Part shown: one piece after another, positions 54,669-64,000 of the stretch
Numbering within the stretch: position 1 is the stretch's first letter
Layout: every line of letters starts with the position of its first letter
Assembly (NCBI GenBank): GCA_029844215.1
Contig: CM056724.1
Span: 9,790,307 to 9,854,306 of the forward strand
DNA from: Przewalskia tangutica
Taxonomy: Eukaryota > Streptophyta > Magnoliopsida > Solanales > Solanaceae
Length of the DNA stretch: 64,000 nt
Reading direction: 5' to 3'
Notes under the pieces: model-generated
Databases searched by the model: none
Seen by the model: only the letters and a program-made list of their open reading frames with translations
What the model was told of the DNA's origin: nothing
Position numbers and translations under genes: made by a program

Positions 54669-57600
54669 CTAGAATTTCTAGAGACCACCAGCCGATCCGC
54701 ATCCCCGCAATCCTGTAATGAAGAAATTCTTCGGGGAATGCTACTTCAACTACAGCATCAAGAGCGAAATAGCCCGGTCTATCGAAGCTTTCTACGGTGA
54801 AAGAATCGGAGAAAGTCTTGAATCACGCATAAACAATCATCAAAGCAGTAAGATAAAATTCAATTTGTCTCTTCATAGTGTGAAATTTGCGCCATCAAAA
54901 CGATCAAGACGGAAAAGTCTTGGTTCATAATCTTGATTATGTCGGAATCCACGAAAATGAATACCAAATAATAATTTTCTAAAACCCCGTAAATTCCAAA
55001 CGAAATAAAATTTGAGAAATTGGGTTTTGATTGAACGAACAAATATTAGTAAAGGAAATACATGAACACTAAACTGCAGAAAGAAAACAACACCCAGCGA
55101 AACTAAAGAAAGGAACCAAGACAAAGAACTAATTTTCTAATCTGCTAGACAAACACGACAAAGGAATACTGTTACATATATCCCAATTAAAAAAAATAGT
55201 AACTTTATGACCACCAATTATTAACCCTTCCAAACCACTAACGAGAAATTTCATCAAATAAAAAACTGACGATTTCTACAAACTGGTAAAACAGGATATA
55301 TACTTCGAAAGACAGAAAATATCGCTTTTAGACTGTTAAAAACAACTAACACAATTTTGAAGACTTAAAGTACTACGAAACGCTTTTCTAAGAACGATAT
55401 TTTCTCTCTTTCCCCGCCAGATTACTATAGACGCAAATTGTTGTAGTGAATATGACAAGTCTATAAATTTATAGACTAAGCAAATAGCAGAGACATTCTA
55501 TTACTCCATCCATCCCAAAATACTTGTTAAGAAAACATTAAGGGTGCGTTTGATTCGGTGTAATAAGGAAAGGGAAAGGGAATGGAATTCCCTGATTTCC
55601 TTTGAAGTTGTTTGTTTGGCGTACTTTTCCATTCCCTTTACCCTCTTTTCCATTTCCTTTCCCTTAGATTGATTCCCCCACCCTTTAGGTATTTCCATTC
55701 TCTTTCCCCAGTCCGGACCCCGGACCACCCAGAACCAAACATGTAGGGACAATCAGGGTAATTCGTTTCCTTTCATTTCCATTCCCTTACTGAATTTCAT
55801 TCCGTTTATCATGCGCGAACCAAACACACTAGAAGGGTAACACTTTGACTAGTTTACCCTCTTATAATTTTTCATCATGTTATTTCTCCTCAATAAATAT
55901 TCACTTATCTATATATGCCAACTCCATAAATGATGTAATCCCTCTTAAGTGTTGCAATTAATACAAAGATGAAATGTATTAGCGAATATTCTTCAAATAT
56001 TCACAGTATATATTGTATTTATTAGTATCATGTATTTAAGGTAACTCTGTATTAGGAATCACCTTTGTACAACTATATATATTGTGATTATTGAAAGAAA
56101 TCTCTAAGAAAAATTATTTCAACATCTTACATGGTATCAATAGTCTAACCTCCATAAAACCTAGAAATTCCTCTTGAATTTCGCCCCCCTCCTCTCGGCA
56201 GCAGCAATTCCCTCTGAATTTCTAATCTTGTGGCTACCATGTCTCCTCCTACCTCCCATAAATCCACTGGTTCTGCCTCCGGATTAATTGACACCCCTCC
56301 TTCCTCAAAGTCTTCTTTTCATCCGGCATTTACTGTCACAAACATCAAGAATGTTGTCCCTATAATTCTTGATCAAGAAAAATGTCAATACTCTATGTGG
56401 GTGGAACTATTTTATATCCATGTCTGCGCATACAACGTGCTTGATCACATTGATGATTCAATCCCTCGCCCCCTGAGATTGATGACTCGACATGGCGCCG
56501 TCTTGATGCCATTATTAAACAATGGATCTATGGTACCATCTCAAAAGACTTATTGTGTACTATCCTGAAAACTGGTGCTTCGGTACTTGAACTTTGAGTA
56601 CGCTTGGAAGACATATTTCAGGATAATAAAAATACCCGGACGGTGTATTTAGAGGAGCAGTTCAACAACACTCGTCTTGAGAATTTTAACAACATGTCTG
56701 ACTATTGCAAACAACTGAAACTTATCACCGACCAATCATGTTGGGACAACGGTTTCTGAGACTAAAATGGTACTACAACTCGTTGCATGATTACCAAAAG
56801 GGGAATATGATACTCTTGCAACAATGATTCAACAAGCTGATCCACTTCCAACTTTCAACAGACGCGTTCACAATTATTGTTGGAAGAAACACGACGTGCT
56901 AAACAGGATGAACACAATCAAAAAGTATTAGTCGTTGAAAACTTGTAGTCGCCGACCATCACCATCGCTTCCACCATCACGGACAATCAGCGTGCAGAGC
57001 CACGCGAGGCGGTAAGCCGAAGGTTGCGGGCAATGAAATAAGGGGAAGGGTCGCGACAAAGGAAAGACAAGGCACAACAGCAACAACATGAAGCGTCCTA
57101 GCAGCAGTAGTTCCAGTGGCCGAATGCACAGCCCTGGCCCAACCATGCAAACTGGGCCTCACCTGCTTGCCCATTCCCGACAGCAGGGGCCCAGTTTCAG
57201 CAGCAGTGGCGGCCCAGTGTTCTCGGTCCAGCACCAACAGGCCCATCTCCTCAACAGGCCCATCTGATGTCGGCCCAACAGTTTCCTTTAGTCCAGCAGA
57301 TGCAACCCACTGATTTGGGCCAAGATTTCAACACTCTCACTCTGCAACCGCCCGATAATAATTGGTATATGGACTCCGGAGCCACATCACACATGACCAA
57401 CTCTTCAGGTAATTTTTCTCAACTGTTTCGGTTAAAGTATCCTAAATACGTTATTGTTGACAATGGTAACCGCATTCCAATTGCAGGTTATGGAAATACA
57501 CACATTAAAAATCCCCATCCACCCTTCTCACTTAACCATGTCTTCTACGCCCCTCAAATTATTAAAAAGTTGATATCTGTTAGGAAATTCACTTGTAATA

Positions 57601-57711
57601 ATTAGGTGTCTGTCGATTTTGACCCTTTTGGTTTCTCTGTGAAGGATCTCAATACTGGGAGAATTCTTACGCGCTGCAATAGCGTGGGAGACCTCTACCC
57701 TTTAACAAAAC
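54669..57711. repeat. Direct segmental duplication, copy 2
   Basis: Partner of 51216-54098. It includes the identical 267-bp block (54694-54968), the extra segment 54968-55157, the nested MITE (55544-55829) and the copia 5' half. It ends near 57711, where sequence changes to a BED-finger remnant. Confidence 0.9.
55975..57711 (+). mobile_element. Ty1-copia 5' half, copy 2
   Basis: LTR at 55975-56131, then an intact primer site tggtatcaatag (56132). Gag MSPPTSHKSTG..WVELFYIHVCAYN is followed by a frameshift near 56468 that is shared with copy 1 (cgccccctgag, one C short). This copy has a private stop at FLEL where copy 1 keeps Trp. Protease region NNWYMDSGATSH keeps the Asp-Ser-Gly triad. Truncated after RILTRCNSVGDLYP. 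Confidence 0.85.
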
Positions 57712-57721
57712 GATAATTAAA

Positions 57722-57837
57722 ATCAATTGTATGGAAATATTTTGACAGAGACGTACCGAATCAAGTAGCTATATGTAAAACTTGTAAATCTGTTTATTCT
57801 TTTAAAACTGGACAAGGTCATGGTGGGACGGGGGGTT
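57722..57837 (+). pseudogene. BED zinc-finger remnant of a hAT transposase
   Basis: Codons read VWKYFDRDVPNQVAICKTCKSVYSFKTGQGHGG: a BED finger with Trp/Tyr/Phe and CxxC, as at the N-terminus of plant hAT transposases. It is cut off by the LTR starting at 57838, before the His pair. Confidence 0.75.
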
Positions 57838-60062
57838 TGTGACACCCTATTTTCAACCGGAGTCGGAAACGGGATTACTGCTACGCATGGTTGGTTCCTA
57901 AATGTATTTTAAAGGAGTCGCCACCTAATTATTATAGTGAATTAGGACACTAGAAATGTAGCATAAAATACTACGAATGATCTCCATTTTTAAGGTCTGC
58001 GAAAGCTATGTGAGATTCTAGGTAAGGGTTCTTTATTATCCTAAAGGGAAGGGGTTAGGCATCCTAAAGGATCCGCTAACTTGCGGTTGTCCGTTCAAAC
58101 TTAGGTTTTAAAAATTATTGTGCTAACATGCAATTTACAATTCTAAAAGTGTTCTAATTATTAAACTAACAAAAGGATATTTAAACTAGGCATGCAAATA
58201 TTTAAATTAAATATATATTAAACAAGACAGTAATGAAAGCAAATAATCATAAAAAGATATAATGAAGAGAATTTAGCGACACTTCGCTTTTATTTTTATT
58301 TTATGCACAGGCTTTAACTTTGGGATGCGCCTCCGGGTACCTGCAAAAGACACTTAGTAAAAGAGTTAGTAAATAATAAATAAATTACCAAACAAACACA
58401 GTATATGTATATATATATATAGATATATATATAAAAGATATTGTAAAAGATATATTTTTATATAGTGTGGGCTCAGCTAGTGTTATGCTAAGGATACTAA
58501 GACATGAGAAGCCAATATCGCTCTGCATGGCCGACTCGCCTCGGTGAACGATACTATGCATTCTCGTCTAATCTTTTCACTTTCCTCCGCCCACATATTC
58601 CGTCTCGCTACGACGGAGGGGCTCAGATCGACGGATAAATCCTTCGTAGGCCAGTGTAGTATCAAATTCAAAATCAGTAAAATACCAAGTGTAGTAACTT
58701 GTTCAAAAATCAGTAAATAAATTAAAAGCGTAGCATCCGTTCATTTGGAACAAAATCCGCTCCAGTCAATTTAATAAAAATAAGACAAAAATTGCCAGAA
58801 TTAGCCAAAGATAGCGTACGATTGGTACAATACGAAACCAATCCGAAAACAACCAAGAACAATAGAAAGCGATGCGATGGTATAGCGACCAAGAGGGTCC
58901 GCAAAACATTAGGAACAAAGCAACATAGTTTCGCGAATCAAGCGACGAATCGAATCGAAAAACAACAAATGCGCCAAATCAGTCCACAACAACAATAACA
59001 TAATAGCAACGAAAGAGAAACAAACGATTTCGAATACAGCGGCGGTCGTGGCGGCGGCTACTTCCACGGCGAGTCGCGGAGCGCCACGCGATGCTACGAG
59101 GATGTGGGCGATGGGGCGAGGTGATGGTTCGCGGTGATGGTGGAGTTGTGAGGTCGCCGGTTGTCGCGGCGATGGCGATGGTTCGCCGTACCGATCGGCG
59201 ACGGAAGGTTAAGGGTTCTTGCGGTTTTAAGGTTAAGGAGAAGAGATAAGGGGTGTGCTTTGTGAATGCCGGGGTGTTCGCGGTGAGGCCCGGCGACGGC
59301 GCGACGGCAGGCGATGGGGTGAGGGAGATGAGTGGAGAGGGCTATTTAAAGGGGGTTCGCCGGAGCTTGGAGCTCCGGCGAAGGGCAGCGGCGGCGACGG
59401 GAATGGGCGAAGGGAGGGGGCTGACCTTTTCCTTTTCTTTTTTTTTGAAATGAAAAATGGGCTCAGCCCTTTTTCTTGTCCCTGAACGTGTGGGCTGCCC
59501 CTCGTCTATTTTGTGCTGCTCAACGTTGTAGTGGGCTGCCCCCCTCTTTTAATAAAAGGGGGGGTAAGGTATTTAGGGGGGAAATGAAAGTGGTTTGAAA
59601 TTTAAAAATGAGGGGAAATAAAAGGGTGTTTGGAATTTAAAATGGGGGGAAATAAAAGGGGGTGTTTGGATGATATAAAAATGGTGTTGGATTGGAATGA
59701 TTCGGATTGGGTTCCGTACTGGACTGGTTTGACAAAATATAAAGCGGGTTAATTATTTAAAAGAAAAATTATTTAAAAGATGCAAGATTATAAAAATGCA
59801 AATGTCGGTGCAATAATAATAAAAATACGATATTTAACAAACGTTTAATGTCTAATTAAAATTAAAGCCGGATGTCAATTAATTATTTAAAGAAACGCAA
59901 ATATTATTAAAATAAACGACGGTGTAGTAATAATAGAAACATAACATAACGCTTAATTTTAAAATATAAAGATAAAAATGCAAAAAATGATGATTAAAAT
60001 GCAGTGTCCTAAAACACATGAAATTGCGACAAATATGCAAAAACGTCAAAATTGGTATCACA
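57838..60062 (-). repeat. 3' LTR of the non-autonomous element
   Basis: Runs from TGTGACACCC to ..GGTATCACA, so the ends are inverted (TGTGA/TCACA); 2225 bp. The first 620 bp are repeated at 63380-64000 with very few differences (for example ggttaggcatcc against ggttagacatcc). It contains a TA microsatellite (about 58404-58435) and a GC-rich block at 59040-59450. Open frames in the GC-rich block (59253-59485) have no protein features. Confidence 0.85.
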
Positions 60063-60179
60063 ATGACGTCCCTCTTTGTACGGAGATGATGGAAGAGTCT
60101 TTGGACAAAGATGTTGACTCGTAGCCAATTTTGTCCTGTTTTAAAAACTAGAACTTAAAAGTGGGGATGATGCAGACCC

Positions 60180-60400
60180 AAAATTGTCCCAGTGTCAAAT
60201 TATGATAAAACTGGGTCGTTGTGATGCGAAAAATAAAAAGCAAAACTGACGCTGATTTAAAAAATGTCCCAGTGTCGAATCATGATGACACTGGGCTGCT
60301 GCAATGCTAGAAAATAAAAGTAAAGCTGACGCAGATTTAAAAAATGTCCCAGTGTCGAATTACGATGACACTGGATTGTTGCGATGCTAAAGTAAAAAGT
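60180..60400. repeat. 80-bp tandem repeat with dyad, three copies
   Basis: tgtcccagtgtc starts at 60185, 60265 and 60345, an exact 80-bp period. Each unit holds a dyad (cccagtgtcgaat..atgacactggg) and ctgacgc(a/t)gatttaaaaaa. Confidence 0.9.
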
Positions 60401-60404
60401 AAAG

Positions 60405-61355
60405 CTGATGTAGATGTTCGTCGTTGCATGGACGAAATGCTGATGAAGCCGTTGCATAGGCTTTGATGAGATGACGTCGTTGCATAGACGTGATGCAGAT
60501 GTTCGTCGTTGCATGGACGAAATGCAGATAAGCGTTGCGTAGGCTTTGATGAGATGGCGTCGTTGCATGGGCGTGATGCGGATGTTCGTCGTTGCATGGG
60601 ACGAAATGCGAGATGGCCGTTACATAGGCTTTGATGAGATGACGTCGTTGCATGGGCGTGATCGCAGTGTTCGTCGTTGCATGAACGAAATGCGAATGAA
60701 GCGTTACGCCAAACTTTGATGAGATAGCCGTTACATGGGCGCGTCACGCAGATGTTCGTCGTTGCATGGACGAAATGCGAATAAGCCGTTGCATGGGCGC
60801 GATGCGAGATGTTAAATCGTTGCATGGACGAAATGCGAGATGAAGCGTCGTTGCATGGGCCCGCGTCACGGATGTTAAATGTCGTTGCATGGACGAAATG
60901 CAGATGAAGCCGTTGCATAGGCTTTGATGAGATGGCGTCGTTGCATGGACGCGATGCAGATGTTCGTCGTTGCATGGACGAAATGCAGATGAAGTCGTTG
61001 CATAGGCTTTGATGAGATGGCGCCGTTGCATGGACGCGATGTATAGATGAATTGTTGATGAAGCCGTTGCATAGGCATAATAAAAAGGGACGTCGTTGCA
61101 TGGACGAAATGCAGAGATCATCGTTGCATAGATTACTGTTGATGAAGCTGTTGCATAGGCTTTGATGAAATGACGTCGTTGCATGGACGTGATGCAGAGA
61201 TCATCGTTGCATAGATGAATTGTTGATGAAGCCGTCGCATAGGCTTTGATGAAATGACGTCGTTGCATGGACGTGATGCAGAGATCATCGTTGCATAGAT
61301 GAACTATTGATGAAGCCGTTGCATAGACATAATAAAAGAGACGTCGTTGCAAAAA
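60405..61355. repeat. Complex tandem array built on cgttgcat
   Basis: About 950 bp of shuffled short modules: cgtcgttgcatggacgaaatgcagat, gaagccgttgcataggctttgatgaga and cgtcgttgcatgggcgtgatgc. Modules of about 30-40 bp combine into higher-order units of about 105-120 bp. Long minus-strand open frames run through it in several frames at once. Confidence 0.9.
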
Positions 61356-62570
61356 CGTTATATTAATGTCGTTGTGCGGATGTAATAAAGTGATTTCGAC
61401 CTGGTGGGTCAGGCTACTATGATGAAGTTACCAGCATAATATAAACCGAATAAAATAATTAGAGTTGTAAAAAGATTGAGAAATGAGGATGAGAACGGCC
61501 CTGTGAGCCAAATGACGTCTTGATAGACGCGTGCGATTATGGCTTTGCGGGCTGAGCTGCTATGTGAAACTTCCTATAAAAAATAAAGATAGATGTAGTA
61601 ATTAGTGTTATAGATATGCAAAAACGAATGAATGAGGATAAGAATGTAGCCACAGCCGAGAAATGCAATGCGAAAATCCCCTTCAACGTCGTCAAATTTC
61701 CAGCCCCTGTTATCTGTACTCAAGAGAAAATTTGTGAGATTTGAAATGGGTTGTTGGTTTGTGCGGACTTTGTAGCTTTAATTCTGACCACTCGCACGCC
61801 CAATCTGTTCGGACCTGTAACCGTTGCCTGGCTTTATGTATTTGGCTACGAGAGCGTATTCGATAATATGCTATTCGGTACTGACTGCCTCTTCTTGCAG
61901 TGAAGCTTTTTGAAAGCAGCCCAAGTTTTGGCATAAGCGGATGTTGAATGGACGAGACCGAATTTAATATGGAAAACCTTTACTATCCTATCGCAGAGAT
62001 TGGATGGAGTGTGCTTTGTAACCGGTAGAGTAAGGGCAAAAGAGTTTAGAAAGAGTTGGACTGAGTCCGATGTGGCCACCTACGTGTCTCGCCATAGAGA
62101 TCAAGTAGATACATAGTCTAGGAGCCTAGCCCTATTGAAGTTGGGTTCATCGATTAGACTTCGATTTTTTTTTTTTTTTTTTTTTAAAGAGAATGGGACC
62201 AAAGTTGATATGGCCACCCATGCATTTTGCCAAAGGAACCAGTTTAAACCATAGTTTGCCGGTGACGGAGAATAAAGTAATTTTTAAGAGATGAAAAAAT
62301 TAGGATTTTGCTTTTAAAAGGTGGGACCGAGGCCGAAATGACCGCCTACGTATCCATGCGGGAATCGAGTCACGTAGTTCCAAATGTGACAGAATTTTGA
62401 GAAAATTATTGTTTGAGATATGGGCTTTTCGCGTATCGCGCTGATAATGCAGGGAATAACACAACCCCAGAAAACCAAGCTAGTATAGCTCGTAATTAAT
62501 ACTAAGCGAATGCACAAAGTTGAAGTAGCAAAATAATGTAGTAAAGTGCACATAGCTGAAAGCAACAAAC
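61356..62570. other. Interior of the non-autonomous element, no gene
   Basis: Contains a T run (about 62166-62185) and three diverged gaccga-type units (near 62066, 62206, 62323) like those at 1-262. No protein-coding or RNA gene is recognisable. Confidence 0.6.
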
Positions 62571-63358
62571 ATTATAATAGCAAGCAGACTATATAAATAT
62601 CAAATGCGCGTTCTAGCATGTTTGGGACCTCTTTTAATGCCAGAGGTGGGCCTAAACGCCAAATATGCGAGATTATGATAAATAGGTCCAAGTCGTTAAA
62701 CTGCAATGTTTTGTTGAAAATGGCGACCAAATGACAGTGCACTTTTTCCAATTTTGGCATGACATGTTTCGGCTTGGATTTGTCTATCATTGTCACGCTA
62801 CACATAGTATGTCGATTGGTCGTTGGGTTGCGAAACCCGTCGACAAGTTTTGGTAATTTCCTAATTGTGGCGTCGATACCAGGGATCAACCCACCTAAGA
62901 TAAATGCATGCATGACTTAGAAAAAAGGGTAGTATAGCTCTATCTTAAGTTTCTAAGATTTGGCTTCACTAGACACAAGGTTCCCGAGCGGACTGCTCGA
63001 GTGAGAAGACTACGCGGCTGATCAGACGAACCGATCTAACTCCGCGCAAGCGCCAACTCTCCTAAATTTTGGGTATTTTTGAAAGAAATTTGCGGGTGCG
63101 CGAAGCACACCAGCGCGTGAGTGTGTGATAGTGTGAGTTTTCCAGAATGGAAGAAATATGAGCGGAAAGCCATTTTAAGGAAAGCGGTAACAAATAGCAG
63201 TTAAGACAATATGCAAATTTTTATATGTAAAGCAGAATAATTTAGGCAAAATAATAAAAGCAAATAAGTGTAAAACATAAAGGGAGCAATTTAAGCAAAA
63301 ACAAAGAAAATAAAGCACAATAAATTAACCTATGTTTGTTGTGGTTAAGAACCTAAAG

Positions 63359-63376
63359 TCCCCAGCGGAGTCGCCA
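63359..63376 (-). promoter_or_regulatory. Primer-binding site of the non-autonomous element
   Basis: The minus strand reads TGGCGACTCCGCTGGGGA, three bases from the LTR edge at 63380. It begins with TGG, as tRNA-primed sites do, and fixes the minus-strand orientation. The same site, decayed, is at 3168-3186. Confidence 0.8.
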
Positions 63377-63379
63377 TGC

Positions 63380-64000
63380 TGTGACACCCTATTTTCAACC
63401 GGAGTCGGAAACGGGATTACTGCTACGCATGGTTGGTTCCTAAATGTATTTTAAAGGAGTCGCCACCTAATTATTATAGTGAATTAGGACACTAGAAATG
63501 TAGCATAAAATACTACGAATGATCTCCATTTTTAAGGTCTGCGAAAGCTATGTGAGATTCTAGGTAAGGGTTCTTTATTATCCTAAAGGGAAGGGGTTAG
63601 ACATCCTAAAGGATCCGCTAACTTGCGGTTGTCCGTTCAAACTTAGGTTTTAAAAATTATTGTGCTAACATGCAATTTACAATTCTAAAAGTGTTCTAAT
63701 TATTAAACTAACAAAAGGATATTTAAACTAGGCATGCAAATATTTAAATTAAATATATATTAAACAAGACAGTAATGAAAGCAAATAATCATAAAAAGAT
63801 ATAATGAAGAGAATTTAGCGACACTTCGCTTTTATTTTTATTTTATGCACAGGCTTTAACTTTGGGATGCGCCTCCGGGTACCTGCAAAAGACACTTAGT
63901 AAAAGAGTTAGTAAATAATAAATAAATTACCAAACAAACACAGTATATGTATATATATATATAGATATATATATAAAAGATATTGTAAAAGATATATTTT
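63380..64000 (-). repeat. 5' LTR of the non-autonomous element, cut by window edge
   Basis: Near-identical to 57838-58458, starting TGTGACACCC. The high similarity suggests a recent insertion compared with the copia element in XDH. Confidence 0.9.

Larger units (their letters stand above)
57838..64000 (-). mobile_element. Non-autonomous long-LTR element (Tat/Ogre-related), minus strand
   Basis: Two direct LTR copies start at 57838 and 63380 (the second runs off the window). The primer-binding site lies next to the right LTR on the minus strand, so the right LTR is the 5' one. The 3.3-kb interior (60063-63379) contains the family leader (62570-63360), gaccga-type units and tandem arrays, but no gag, protease, reverse transcriptase or integrase. 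It is a large non-autonomous derivative related to the element at 1-7392, inserted in a hAT remnant. Confidence 0.8.

Noticed and set aside
59253..59485. Two overlapping frames of 66-76 codons
   Set aside because: GC-rich part of an LTR; composition-driven and without motif.
60337..61352. Long minus-strand open frames (up to 254 codons) with MQRR, HATT and SHQS-like repeats
   Set aside because: They run through a tandem DNA array in several frames at once. Composition follows the repeat, not a protein.

Overview
This is a stretch of a plant nuclear genome, most probably Solanaceae. The evidence is a multi-exon plant xanthine dehydrogenase gene, an extensin gene, tRNA-derived SINEs of the Solanaceae (SolS/TS) type, and Tat/Ogre-like Ty3-gypsy LTRs. 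The family placement is inferred from repeat types recognised by eye, not from a database search. No CRISPR arrays, operons, riboswitches or bacterial-type features were seen.

Layout. 1-7392 is the 5' end of a minus-strand Tat/Ogre gypsy element: a long LTR, a primer-binding site and a broken gag. 7728-11907 is a piece of plastid ycf2 inserted in the nucleus. It is split by a SINE and by a Tourist-like MITE, and the MITE is itself split by a degenerate hAT transposon. 12175-13472 is a second nest, a hAT element inside a small TA-flanked MITE. 14066-19613 is a solo LTR with a second solo LTR inside it; both have perfect 5-bp target duplications. 19645-21987 is a non-autonomous hAT element swollen by a minisatellite. 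23004-48706 is an apparently intact 14-exon xanthine dehydrogenase gene (1365 codons). Its tenth intron, 11.8 kb long, holds a whole dead Ty1-copia element and about 5.6 kb of mitochondrial-looking DNA. 49792-50917 is an extensin gene with a frameshift at the junction of an internal duplication. 51216-57711 is a direct segmental duplication that carries two copies of the same dead copia 5' half, separated by an LTR fragment and a mitochondrial cox1-like fragment. 57838-64000 is a non-autonomous minus-strand relative of the first gypsy element, with long LTRs, no pol genes and a tandem-repeat-filled interior.

Only two host protein genes are supported. Xanthine dehydrogenase acts in cytosolic purine catabolism (hypoxanthine to xanthine to urate, with NAD+), and the extensin is a secreted cell-wall glycoprotein. 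Nothing suggests that they work together. The rest is layered transposon and organelle DNA whose order of arrival can be read from nested insertions and target-site duplications. I did not find a convincing new enzymatic or defence system. The most informative signals are the nested insertion stratigraphy, the organelle DNA tolerated inside an essential-looking gene, and several repeat arrays that mimic coding sequence.
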